64,000 nt of DNA, from positions 1 through 64,000 of the forward strand of contig JBFJOO010000006.1 of NCBI GenBank assembly GCA_041617635.1, written 5' to 3'. Each line of letters begins with the position of its first letter. The stretch's first letter is position 1. The notes under the pieces are model-generated. The model searched no databases. It was not told the DNA's origin and saw nothing but the letters and a program-made list of their open reading frames with translations. Source of the DNA: JAABRB01 sp041617635 (lineage in GTDB: Bacteria; Pseudomonadota; Gammaproteobacteria; Burkholderiales; SG8-39). The translations under genes and the position numbers were made by a program. Shown piece after piece: positions 37,367 to 45,528 of the stretch.

Positions 37367-38176
37367 CTACCAGAATTTCTGGCAATCGCCCTTGGCGATC
37401 ATGGGCCCGGTCGCAGCGCCGCCGGATCCCTTTGCGGGCTCCATCGTGATCGCGAGCGCCGGCAGGTCCGCGAGCGCCTGGTCGGCAGACGAAGCGAGCC
37501 GAATCGTGCCTTTTTCGACCCCCGGGATCATTCCGAAAGAGCGGGGCTTCGCGCCTGGCTCCGTCGGCAGGCCCCAGAGCTCGTAGCCCATGTCGTCACT
37601 CGGATTCGCCATGCCGATCCGCTTGAACCAGAGCTCGTTCGAATCGCGGTTGGCGTACGCGAGAAATACGATCTTGCCCGCGTCGTCGCGCAGCACCGCG
37701 ACGTATGCGGGCTGCATCTGCTTCGAAGCGACCTCGATGACCCGCTCGACCGGAACTTCGACGACCCGCTCGACGGGTACCTGCACGACGCGCGGTTCCT
37801 GAACTGCGACTGCGACGAGCAGCGCCGCCGCCATGCCGCTCGCGACGAGCCCGGTGGTTCGCCAGAACGCGACGCTGTCCCAGAAGCCTGCCCCGCGCGC
37901 GCTCGCGGCGGACCGGCTGGCGGTTCCGCGGGGCGGCGCGGCGTCGGTGCCGACGCGGGCTTCGATGGCTTTCCACACCCGGGGCGACGGCCGCACCGGC
38001 TTGACGGCATCGGCCAGAGGGTTCAGGCGTGCCTCCCAGCCCGCGACACGGCGGCGCAGCGCCGCGTCCTCGCGCGCCCAGCTCTCGAAGCGCAGCCGGG
38101 CCCGGCCACGCAGCGTGCCCAGCACGTACTCCGCGGCGAGCCTGTCCTGCAGCTCCGGTTTGTCGCGATATCTCAT
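37367..38176 (-). CDS. Anti-sigma factor, RskA family
   Basis: 269 residues. The cytoplasmic N-terminal anti-sigma domain (about 1-75) has the motif LAAEYVLGTLRGRARLRFESW, followed by a Pro/Ser/Ala-rich linker, one TM helix (about 106-126) and a periplasmic RskA-type C-terminal domain ending with GGAATGPMIAKGDCQKFW. It should bind and hold the ECF factor encoded 7 bp upstream until an envelope signal triggers its proteolysis. Just after the TM helix is a short tandem repeat of VPVERV. Confidence 0.9.
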   Translation of the reverse strand: MRYRDKPELQDRLAAEYVLGTLRGRARLRFESWAREDAALRRRVAGWEARLNPLADAVKPVRPSPRVWKAIEARVGTDAAPPRGTASRSAASARGAGFWDSVAFWRTTGLVASGMAAALLVAVAVQEPRVVQVPVERVVEVPVERVIEVASKQMQPAYVAVLRDDAGKIVFLAYANRDSNELWFKRIGMANPSDDMGYELWGLPTEPGAKPRSFGMIPGVEKGTIRLASSADQALADLPALAITMEPAKGSGGAATGPMIAKGDCQKFW

Positions 38177-38183
38177 TTACCCG

Positions 38184-38756
38184 CTAATCCTCGCCGAGAC
38201 AGCTCTTCAGCCGCTCGAGACCACGCCGAATCCACGTCTTCACCGTTCCCAGCGGCTGCTGCATGTGAACGGCGAGCTCCGAATGTGACAGTCCCTCGAA
38301 GAAGGCCAGCATGATCGCCTGGCGCATCTTCCCGTCGAGCTTCGCCATGCATGCCGCCAAGGCTCTTGCATCGCTGGACCGCTGCAGCGTCGCGAGCGGC
38401 CCGAGCTCCTCGCTCGGCACGGCGGCGAGCGGATCCTCGCCGCTCTCCTCGTTCCATGCGAGCGACACCTCCATTCTGGGCCGCCGCAGCGAGTCGAGAC
38501 AGCGATTCCGCACGATGCTGGTCATCCAGGTCATCGGTGCCGACAGGGCGACCGAGTACGTCCTGGCGTTCATCCAGATGCTGACGTAGCACTCCTGCAA
38601 TACCTCCGCCGCCAAGTCCTCTCTTCGCAACATACGTACGGCGACGCCAAACAGTTTCGGCGAGGTCGCCTCGTACAAGCGTGCGAAGGCGGCCCGGTCG
38701 CCGTGCCCGCAGGCGTCCAGCAGCTCAGCTAACTCTTTGTTTTGTTGTGGTTCCAT
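38184..38756 (-). CDS. sigK: ECF RNA polymerase sigma factor (SigK-like)
   Basis: 190-residue extracytoplasmic function sigma factor. Region 2 (about 20-90) includes FARLYEATSPKLFGVAVRML and the -10-recognition helix TWMTSIVRNRCLDSLR; region 4 (about 130-185) includes QAIMLAFFEGLSHSELAVHMQQPLGTVKTWIRRGL (cited by its ends). It is followed 7 bp later by the RskA anti-sigma gene, so the pair is one operon. Such pairs usually autoregulate. No obvious target gene sits next to them; the genes on both sides are on the same strand but functionally unrelated. Confidence 0.92.
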   Translation of the reverse strand: MEPQQNKELAELLDACGHGDRAAFARLYEATSPKLFGVAVRMLRREDLAAEVLQECYVSIWMNARTYSVALSAPMTWMTSIVRNRCLDSLRRPRMEVSLAWNEESGEDPLAAVPSEELGPLATLQRSSDARALAACMAKLDGKMRQAIMLAFFEGLSHSELAVHMQQPLGTVKTWIRRGLERLKSCLGED

Positions 38757-38897
38757 GCTTATCGCCCGCCGCGCGTGGCAGGGAGCGGCGCGATCTGACG
38801 CCCGATTAGTGGTGGGTGCTCGCGTACGCCTGTGCCCATGGCCGGGGCTGAGCGCGGCGCGGGGCGCCGGCGCGCCCGCGGCGGACCCCCGCGGTGT

Positions 38898-39449
38898 TCA
38901 CCGATTCTTCCCTTTCTGCCAAAGGACATCTCCCACCCCCGCGTGGCGGTTCAACACGCGGCCGAGGACGAACAGCAGGTCGGAAAGCCGATTCAGATAA
39001 ATGCGAGCCGCGACTGAGATCGATTCGGATCGGGCGAGCGCGATCAAATTTCGCTCGGCCCGCCGGCACACGGTGCGCGCGAGATGGGCAAGCGCTGCGA
39101 CCCGCGCGCCCCCCGGGAGAATGAATTCCTTCAGAGGCGCGAGGTCGCCGTTGAATGCTTCGGTGAGGGTTTCGATGCGTTTCACCTGATTCTCGTGCAG
39201 GGCGACGTGGCCGGGAATGCTCAGCTCGCCCCCGAGATCGAAGAGATCGTGCTGGATGCCGGTCAATGCGTCCGCTACGGCCTCCGGAAGGGATTCGGCG
39301 AGCAGTAATCCAATCGTGGAATTCAGCTCGTCGACCTCGCCGAGCGCGGCGATGCGGGCGCTGTCCTTCGGCACCCGCGACCCATCACCGAGGCCGGTTT
39401 CCCCGGAATCGCCGGTGCGCGTCGTGATCTTCGAAAGTCGGTGGCCCAT
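38898..39449 (-). CDS. Cob(I)yrinic acid a,c-diamide adenosyltransferase (PduO type)
   Basis: 183-residue ATP:corrinoid adenosyltransferase that makes adenosylcobalamin. The ATP-binding N-terminus TRTGDSGETGLGDGSRVPKDS and the SARIAALGEVDELNS motif are intact, as are the C-terminal FILPGG, ARTVCRRAERN and YLNRLSDLLFVLGR. The ATG at 39449 gives the family-typical N-terminus MGHRLSKI; upstream in-frame starts are possible but lack family character. It is divergent from the ArsS cluster. Confidence 0.93.
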   Translation of the reverse strand: MGHRLSKITTRTGDSGETGLGDGSRVPKDSARIAALGEVDELNSTIGLLLAESLPEAVADALTGIQHDLFDLGGELSIPGHVALHENQVKRIETLTEAFNGDLAPLKEFILPGGARVAALAHLARTVCRRAERNLIALARSESISVAARIYLNRLSDLLFVLGRVLNRHAGVGDVLWQKGKNR

Positions 39450-39761
39450 TGCGTCGTGGCGCAGACTATAGCATGTGGTCATGGCTGCATCTGCGACCGA
39501 AAGCGTGCATCCGGCGGCGCGCTGTGCCGCGTACAAGCAGTGATATGCGCCGGTGCGGACCGTCGGCCCACTGCAACGTGTCGGCGAGGTCACGAGGCCG
39601 TACGGTGGTCGTCAGCAGGAAATCAGCGTTCGAGAAGGGGTGATTCGAGAACGTCGCCGGTGCGGGCCAGGGCGACGCGTTGTATCGTTGAGCACTCTGG
39701 TGGTCATCAGAACAGTGCGCCAAAGTGGTGCGCGCCGGGAACAGGAAAGGAACTTCGACCG
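39450..39761. other. 312-bp divergent intergenic region upstream of arsS
   Basis: No supported gene or RNA structure is seen. This region must hold the promoters for both the adenosyltransferase gene and the arsS cluster. An AGGAAAGG ribosome-binding site lies at about 39742-39749. No arsenic-responsive (ArsR) operator could be recognised by eye. Confidence 0.5.
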
Positions 39762-40727
39762 ATGCATGCAACGCTTCCGCATCTTGCGGATACGGACTTT
39801 CCCGCAATCTCCCGCAGACAGCTCGAGGTCCTGCAGGTCAATCTCGGCTATCGATGCAATCAAAGCTGCGTGCACTGCCACGTGAACGCGGGACCGACCC
39901 GAACCGAGATGATGAGCGGGGAGAATGTCGATACCGTGCTCGACTTCCTGGCTGCGTCCGCGGTGGGCACCCTCGACGTCACGGGTGGTGCGCCCGAGCT
40001 GAGCCCGCACTTCAGGCGCCTGGTGACGCAAGCGCGCGCGCTGGGGGTGCACGTCATGGACCGATGCAACCTCACGATCCTGCTCGAGCCTGGCCATGAG
40101 GATCTCGCCGAGTTTCTCGCGGCGAACTCGGTCGAGGTGGTGGCGTCGCTCCCTTGCTACCTCGAGGACAATGTCGACCGCCAGCGCGGCAAGGGCGTCT
40201 TCGTCCGGAGCATCACGGCGCTGCGCCAGCTGAATGCGCTCGGCTACGGGCGCCCGGCGAGCGGCCTCAAGCTGAGCCTCGTCTACAACCCCCAGGGGCC
40301 GTCGCTTCCCCCCGAGCAAGGCGCGCTCGAGGAAGCGTATCGCATGCATCTCCGTGCGAACTTCGGCGTGGAGTTCAACGACCTCTTCACGCTCGCGAAC
40401 ATGCCGATCCAGCGGTTCGGCAGCACCCTCATCTCCAAGGGACAGTTCGGCGAGTACATGAAGCTGCTGCGCAGCAGTCATCGTGACGAGAACCTCGAGC
40501 ACGTGATGTGCCGGTCGCTGATCTCCGTGGACTGGCAGGGCTACGTCTACGACTGCGATTTCAACCAGATGCTCGGATTGCCGCTGCGGATAAACGGGAA
40601 ATCCCGCGAGCGGCTCGCGGACCTCATCGGCAGAGACCTGTCCGGAACGCCGATTACCGTCGCGGATCACTGCTTCGGATGCACCGCGGGGCAGGGGTCG
40701 AGCTGCGGAGGCGCGCTGGGTGAGTGA
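39762..40727 (+). CDS. arsS: Arsenosugar biosynthesis radical SAM protein ArsS (cysteine form)
   Basis: 321 residues. The radical SAM cluster motif is CNQSCVHC (Cys32, Cys36, Cys39), preceded by LEVLQVNLGY. A mid-segment TGGAPELSPHFRRLV is typical. The C-terminal Cys-rich block includes CDFNQML and CFGCTAGQGSSCGG (Cys304, Cys307, Cys315). This is the family (formerly TIGR04167) shown to use a 5'-deoxyadenosyl radical to join dimethylarsenic with the deoxyadenosyl group, the committed step to arsenosugars. Some members carry selenocysteine at the SSC position; here it is a TGC cysteine codon. The stop overlaps the next gene by 8 bases, so it heads the cluster. Confidence 0.92.
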   Translation: MHATLPHLADTDFPAISRRQLEVLQVNLGYRCNQSCVHCHVNAGPTRTEMMSGENVDTVLDFLAASAVGTLDVTGGAPELSPHFRRLVTQARALGVHVMDRCNLTILLEPGHEDLAEFLAANSVEVVASLPCYLEDNVDRQRGKGVFVRSITALRQLNALGYGRPASGLKLSLVYNPQGPSLPPEQGALEEAYRMHLRANFGVEFNDLFTLANMPIQRFGSTLISKGQFGEYMKLLRSSHRDENLEHVMCRSLISVDWQGYVYDCDFNQMLGLPLRINGKSRERLADLIGRDLSGTPITVADHCFGCTAGQGSSCGGALGE

Positions 40728-41709
40728 CCACCGCCCGGGTCGCTACTGCCCGCAAAGCTATCGCTACGCTCCGGCCAGTCTGGCGCGCGAGCCGGAGCTG
40801 CTCGCAGACACGCTGTACGTCGTGGGGGGCCTCTACGGCAACGTGCCTGCCCTCGATGTCGTCGAGCGGCTTGCGGCCGCCGAAACCGGCACGACGCGGG
40901 TGATCTTCAATGGCGATTTCCACTGGTTCGACGTCGACCCTGCGGCGTTCGCCGAAGTCGACCGCCGCGTGGCGGCGCACTTCGCCCTGCGCGGCAATGT
41001 CGAGACCGAGATCGCCTCGGATGACGGCGCGGTCGGGTGCGGCTGCGCCTACCCCACGACGGTGAGCGATGCCGACGTCGAACGATCGAACGAGATCCTC
41101 GTCCGGTTGCGCGCGACTGCGCGCAGCGTTGCCGCGCGGCGGGCCGCGCTGGCGGGGCTGCCGATGAACGCAGTGGCGGGCGTCGGCGAAGCCCGCATCG
41201 TGGTCGTGCATGGCGATCCGGAATCGCTCGCGGGATGGGGGTTCGCGCACGATCGCCTCGCCGACCCACGCCACGCCGAACGAATCGCAGCGTGGTGCGC
41301 AGCGGCGCGTGCGGACGTCTTTGCGTCGAGCCACACCTGCCTGCCGGTGTGCCGGGAGCTGGTCGCCCGCGCCCGGCGGTCGGTGGTCATCAACAACGGC
41401 GCGGCGGGAATGCCCAATTTCGCGGGCACGCGATTCGGCATCGCGACGCGAATCTCGCGGCGTCCCGCGCCTCCGGAGCTCGCGCTCTACGGCGTGCGTG
41501 TCGGTGCGCTGCGGGTCGACGCGGTGCGCCTCGACTACGACCATGACGACTGGGTGCGCCGGTTCCTTTCGATGTGGCCGGAAGGATCGCCTGCGCATCG
41601 CTCCTACTTCCAGCGGATCGTCGCCGGCCCGTCGTATGACCGATCTTCCGCTCAACCGGTGGTTACCATCTTGCCGGAAGCGCGTTACGCAGCCGCTGGG
41701 CACGGGTAG
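40720..41709 (+). CDS. Metallophosphoesterase-like protein with altered metal motifs
   Basis: 329 residues. The order of motifs follows calcineurin-like phosphoesterases: VGGLYGN (35-41), FNGDFHWFD (63-71), LRGNVETE (90-97), VVHGDPE (162-168) and SSHTCLPVC (203-211). Compared with the active family, the first D-x-H is G37-L38-Y39 and the last G-H-T-H is SHTC, so the two-metal site is incomplete while Asp66, Asn93, His164 and His205 remain. It carries extra cysteines in GCGC (107-110) and CLPVC (207-211). Translationally coupled to arsS (GTG start, 8-base overlap). It could remove a phosphate from an arsenosugar intermediate or have become a thiol/arsenical-binding protein; both are inference. 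Confidence 0.75.
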   Translation: MSDHRPGRYCPQSYRYAPASLAREPELLADTLYVVGGLYGNVPALDVVERLAAAETGTTRVIFNGDFHWFDVDPAAFAEVDRRVAAHFALRGNVETEIASDDGAVGCGCAYPTTVSDADVERSNEILVRLRATARSVAARRAALAGLPMNAVAGVGEARIVVVHGDPESLAGWGFAHDRLADPRHAERIAAWCAAARADVFASSHTCLPVCRELVARARRSVVINNGAAGMPNFAGTRFGIATRISRRPAPPELALYGVRVGALRVDAVRLDYDHDDWVRRFLSMWPEGSPAHRSYFQRIVAGPSYDRSSAQPVVTILPEARYAAAGHG

Positions 41710-41823
41710 GCGCGGCGTGTAATGTTCGGACGTCTCGCGCGACCGTGAGATAGGTCGCTCAGCCAGCGCGGGCCGCGCGGCCGTAAAGTTCGCAGGCGCG
41801 ACTGGATAACCAAGGAGGAACCG

Positions 41824-44025
41824 ATGACCAAGGGCCGGATCGTGCTGATCGTAGCAATCGCCGTGCTGATCGCGGCGTTCTTTGCGCTCGACCTCGGCCG
41901 CTTCTTCAGCATCGAGTATTTCAAGGCGCAGCAGGCCGCGTTCGACGAGTTCTACCGGGCGAACCCATTTGCGACGGTGGCAGTGTTCTTCACGGTCTAT
42001 GTCGCAGTCACCGGGCTGTCGCTGCCGGGCGCGGCGCTCATGACGCTGGTGGCCGGGGCGATCTTCCAGCTGCTGTGGGGAACCGTGATCGTTTCCTTCG
42101 CCTCGTCGATCGGCGCGACGCTCGCGTTCCTGGCGAGCCGGTTCCTGTTTCGCGACTGGGTGCAGGGCAAATTCGGCGACAAGCTGCGTGCGATAAACGA
42201 AGGCGTTGCGCGCGAAGGGGCGTTCTACCTGTTCACGCTGCGGCTCGTGCCGCTGTTCCCGTTCTTCGTCATCAATCTCGTCATGGGCCTGACGCCCCTG
42301 CGGACGCGAACGTTCTACTGGGTGAGCCAGCTCGGAATGCTCGCCGGGACGATCGTCTACGTCAATGCCGGGACCCAGATCGCGCGCATCGAGTCTCTCA
42401 AGGGCATCCTGTCGCCAGGCCTGCTGATCTCGTTCGCGCTGCTCGGCGTGTTTCCGCTCATTGCCAAGCGCATTGTCGCGTTCTTCCGCTCGCGCAAGGT
42501 GTACGCCCGCTGGAGTAAGCCCGCGGCCTTCGACCGGAACGTCGTCGTCATCGGCGCGGGGTCCGCAGGGCTCGTGTCGGCCTACATCTCGGCTGCAGTC
42601 AAGGCCAAGGTGACGCTCGTCGAGAAGCACCAGATGGGTGGCGACTGCCTGAACACGGGATGCGTGCCTTCGAAGGCGCTGATCCGCTCGGCGAAACTGT
42701 TGTCGCACATCCGCCGGGCGAAGGAGTTCGGGATCGGATCGGCCTCGGCCGATTTCGACTTCGCCGACGTCATGGAACGGGTGCAGCGCGTCGTGCGGAC
42801 AGTCGAGCCGCACGACTCGGCGGAGCGATATACCGGGCTCGGTGTCGAGGTCATCGCTGGTGACGCGCGCATCACGTCGCCGTGGACCGTCGACGTCCAG
42901 ACCGCGGACGGCGTGCGCACGCTGACCACGCGCGCCATCGTGATCGCCGCAGGCGCGCGCCCGTTCGTGCCGCCCATTCCGGGGATCAAGGAGGTCGGAT
43001 ACCTGACTTCCGACAACGTGTGGGAATTGCGCACGCTGCCGAAGCGCCTGGTCGTGCTGGGCGGCGGGCCGATCGGCTCGGAGCTCACGCAGGCCTTCGC
43101 GCGCTTCGGATCGAAGGTCACCCAGGTCGAGATGCTGCCGCGCATCCTGATCCGGGAGGATCCCGAGGTCTCCGAAATGGTCACCGAGCGCTTCCGCGCC
43201 GAGGGCATCGAGGTGCTGGTGGACCATAAGGCGACGGCCTTCCGCGTCGAGAACGGCGAGAAAGTGATGCTCGCCGAACACGCGGGGCGCGAAGTGCGCA
43301 TCCCCTTCGACGCGGTCCTCGTCGCGGTGGGGCGGGTGGCGAACACTCAGGGATACGGGCTCGAGGAGCTCGGAATCGGCACGACGAAGGCGCGGACTGT
43401 CGAGACGAACGAGTATCTGGAGACGATCTATCCGAACATCTACGCTTGCGGGGACGTGGCGGGGCCGTTTCAGTTCACCCACACTGCGGCGCACCAGGCC
43501 TGGTTTGCGGCGGTCAATGCGCTCTTCGGCACGTTTCGCAAGTTCAAGGCGGACTACTCGGTGATTCCCTGGGCAACGTTCACTGAGCCCGAGGTGGCGC
43601 GGGTCGGGCTGAACGAGATCGAGGCCCGCGAAAAAGGGGTCGCCCACGAAGTCACGACCTACGGCATCGACGATCTCGATCGGGCAATCGCGGACGAGGA
43701 GGCCCACGGCTTCGTGAAGGTGCTCACGGTCCCGGGAAAGGACAAGATTCTCGGTGTCACCATCGTCGGCGAGCATGCGGGAGACCTGATTGCCGAGTAC
43801 GTGACGGCAATGAAGCACGGTCTGGGGCTCAACAAGATCCTCGGCACGATCCACATCTATCCGACCCTTGTCGAGGCGAACAAGTACGCGGCCGGCAACT
43901 GGAAGCGCGCGCACGCGCCTGCGACGGTGCTGAGGTGGCTCGAGCGCTATCACGCATGGCGGCGCGGCGGCGACGCGGGAACCCGCGAGGCCGGCGCTCG
44001 GGCCGGGCGCTCGGCGCAGGCCTAG
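41824..44025 (+). CDS. TVP38/TMEM64 membrane domain fused to FAD-dependent disulfide reductase
   Basis: 733 residues. The first 225 are a TVP38/DedA-like membrane domain with about six TM segments (GLSLPGAALMTLVAGAIF, FFVINLVMGLTPLRTRTFY). A pyridine nucleotide-disulfide oxidoreductase follows from 238: FAD motif VVVIGAGSAGLVSA (240-253), redox disulfide CLNTGC (Cys275, Cys280), NAD motif VVLGGGPIGSEL and GDVAGPFQFTHTA. The C-terminal catalytic His of lipoamide dehydrogenases (HPT) is Tyr679 here (HIYPTLVE, Glu684 kept), a pattern nearer mercuric reductase-type enzymes. A near-perfect AAGGAGG ribosome-binding site precedes it. It probably reduces or moves a thiol or arsenical substrate at the inner membrane. 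Confidence 0.9.
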   Translation: MTKGRIVLIVAIAVLIAAFFALDLGRFFSIEYFKAQQAAFDEFYRANPFATVAVFFTVYVAVTGLSLPGAALMTLVAGAIFQLLWGTVIVSFASSIGATLAFLASRFLFRDWVQGKFGDKLRAINEGVAREGAFYLFTLRLVPLFPFFVINLVMGLTPLRTRTFYWVSQLGMLAGTIVYVNAGTQIARIESLKGILSPGLLISFALLGVFPLIAKRIVAFFRSRKVYARWSKPAAFDRNVVVIGAGSAGLVSAYISAAVKAKVTLVEKHQMGGDCLNTGCVPSKALIRSAKLLSHIRRAKEFGIGSASADFDFADVMERVQRVVRTVEPHDSAERYTGLGVEVIAGDARITSPWTVDVQTADGVRTLTTRAIVIAAGARPFVPPIPGIKEVGYLTSDNVWELRTLPKRLVVLGGGPIGSELTQAFARFGSKVTQVEMLPRILIREDPEVSEMVTERFRAEGIEVLVDHKATAFRVENGEKVMLAEHAGREVRIPFDAVLVAVGRVANTQGYGLEELGIGTTKARTVETNEYLETIYPNIYACGDVAGPFQFTHTAAHQAWFAAVNALFGTFRKFKADYSVIPWATFTEPEVARVGLNEIEAREKGVAHEVTTYGIDDLDRAIADEEAHGFVKVLTVPGKDKILGVTIVGEHAGDLIAEYVTAMKHGLGLNKILGTIHIYPTLVEANKYAAGNWKRAHAPATVLRWLERYHAWRRGGDAGTREAGARAGRSAQA

Positions 44026-44027
44026 TC

Positions 44028-44840
44028 ATGCGGATCCTGCAGGCTGGCTTCACTGCCCTGATGGCTCTGGCGCCCGGCGCGGTGCAAGCGCAGTTCGACC
44101 ATTCGCACTCGGCTTGGAACGCGCTCGTCGCGCGCCATGTCGAGGTGATCGATGGGGGCAAAGCGTCGCAGGTTCGCTACGCGGGATTCAAGAAGGATCG
44201 TGCGGCGCTCCGCGGGTATCTCGACTCGCTCTCCGCGGTCAAGCGGGCGGAATTCGACGGCTGGTCGAAGGCCGAGCAGCTCGCGTTCCTGATCAACGTG
44301 TACAACGCGTTCACGGTCGAGCTGATCGTGCGCAACTATCCGGGGATCGAGTCGATCCGCGACCTGGGCAATCTGCTCCGCAGCCCATGGCGTATACGCT
44401 TCTTCACTCTGCTCGGCGGGGAGCAGCATCTGGACGCCATCGAGCACGACATGATCCGCGAGCCCGGCGTATTCGACGAGCCGCGCATCCACTTCGCCGT
44501 CAATTGCGCATCGGTGGGCTGCCCGATGCTGCGCGCAGAGGCCTATGTCGCGCCGCGCCTCGATGCCCAGCTCGAGGATCAGACGGTGCGCTTCCTTTCG
44601 GATCGGTCGCGGAACCGCTATGACCCGCAGCGCGGGGTGCTTGAGGTCTCGATGCTGTTCGACTGGTATCGTAAGGACTTCGAAATGGGCTTGCGTGGGA
44701 TCGAGTCCCGCGAAAGCTTCTTCGCTGCGCACGCGCACCTGCTCGCCGACTCGCCGTCCGGACGGCAGGTGATCGCCTCCGGCGCCGCGCCCATCAGGTT
44801 CCTCGAATACGACTGGGACCTGAACGACGCGAGGCGCTGA
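44028..44840 (+). CDS. Exported DUF547 domain protein
   Basis: 270 residues. A signal peptide (MRILQAGFTALMALAPGAVQAQ, cleavage after the AQA near 22) precedes a DUF547 domain with the conserved segments KAEQLAFLINVYNAFTVELI, DEPRIHFAVNCASVGCPMLRAEA (given by its ends) and VSMLFDWYRKDF. The domain has a papain-like look with a conserved Cys-containing NCASVGCP and a His, though no activity is proven. It starts 2 bp after the TVP38-reductase stop, so it is firmly in the operon. DUF547 genes recur near the arsenosugar glycosyltransferases. Confidence 0.88.
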   Translation: MRILQAGFTALMALAPGAVQAQFDHSHSAWNALVARHVEVIDGGKASQVRYAGFKKDRAALRGYLDSLSAVKRAEFDGWSKAEQLAFLINVYNAFTVELIVRNYPGIESIRDLGNLLRSPWRIRFFTLLGGEQHLDAIEHDMIREPGVFDEPRIHFAVNCASVGCPMLRAEAYVAPRLDAQLEDQTVRFLSDRSRNRYDPQRGVLEVSMLFDWYRKDFEMGLRGIESRESFFAAHAHLLADSPSGRQVIASGAAPIRFLEYDWDLNDARR

Positions 44841-44844
44841 CCGC

Positions 44845-45528
44845 GTGCGCATCTCGGCCATTGTTCCGGTATTGAACGAAGCGGCGGTCATTGATGCCAC
44901 GCTCGGCGCGCTCGCCCCGCTCCGTGCGCGCGGGCACGAGGTGATCTTGGTCGACGGCGGATCGACCGACGCCACCTTGGCCATCGCCGCCGGCAAGGCA
45001 GACCGGGTGATCACCGCGCCCCGCGGTAGGGCGGACCAGATGAACGCTGGTGCGGGGGTGGCGTCGGCGGACATTCTGGTCTTCGTGCACGCGGACACTT
45101 TGCTACCCGCTGACGCCGATCTCGCGATCGCGCGCGGGCTGGCCAGCCCAGATGGAGCATGGGGCCGCTTTGACGTGTTGATCGACAGCCGCCGCTGGCT
45201 GCTTGGCTGCGTCGCGTGGGCGATGAACACGCGGTCCCGTATCACCGGCATCGCCACCGGTGACCAGGCGATCTTCATGCGGCGCGCCGAGTTCGAGGCG
45301 GTCGGCGGTTTCCCGCGCCTCGCGCTGATGGAAGACGTCGCGATGACCCGCCGTCTCAAGCGCCGCTCGTCGCCGATTTGTCTGCGGGATCGCGTCGTCA
45401 CGTCGGGCCGGCGATGGGAATCGGCCGGCGTGCTGCGCACGATCGCGCTCATGTGGTGGTTGCGATTCCGATTCTTCCTCGGCGCGTCGCCCGATCGCCT
45501 TGCGCGGAGCTATGACGCGCGTGACTAG
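44845..45528 (+). CDS. TIGR04283 family arsenosugar biosynthesis glycosyltransferase
   Basis: 227-residue family 2 glycosyltransferase. N-terminal ISAIVPVLNEAAVIDATL, nucleotide-sugar site VDGGSTDATL, the metal-binding DAD-like VHADTLLP (HAD) and the acceptor region GDQAIFMRRAEFEAVGG are present. The family is named for its association with arsenosugar clusters. GTG start at 44845, 4 bp after the DUF547 stop. It is predicted to glycosylate the dimethylarsinoyl-riboside intermediate or a lipid carrier; the donor is unknown. Confidence 0.9.
   Translation: MRISAIVPVLNEAAVIDATLGALAPLRARGHEVILVDGGSTDATLAIAAGKADRVITAPRGRADQMNAGAGVASADILVFVHADTLLPADADLAIARGLASPDGAWGRFDVLIDSRRWLLGCVAWAMNTRSRITGIATGDQAIFMRRAEFEAVGGFPRLALMEDVAMTRRLKRRSSPICLRDRVVTSGRRWESAGVLRTIALMWWLRFRFFLGASPDRLARSYDARD

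Noticed and set aside
39762..40727. Selenoprotein ArsS
   Set aside because: The variable position is a TGC cysteine codon; the only in-frame TGA is the terminal stop.
40654..43953. Very long open frame (about 1,100 codons) on the minus strand across the arsenosugar cluster
   Set aside because: It is antisense to the metallophosphoesterase-like and TVP38-reductase genes, is rich in Arg, His and Asp in the way GC-rich shadow frames are, and has no domain character.
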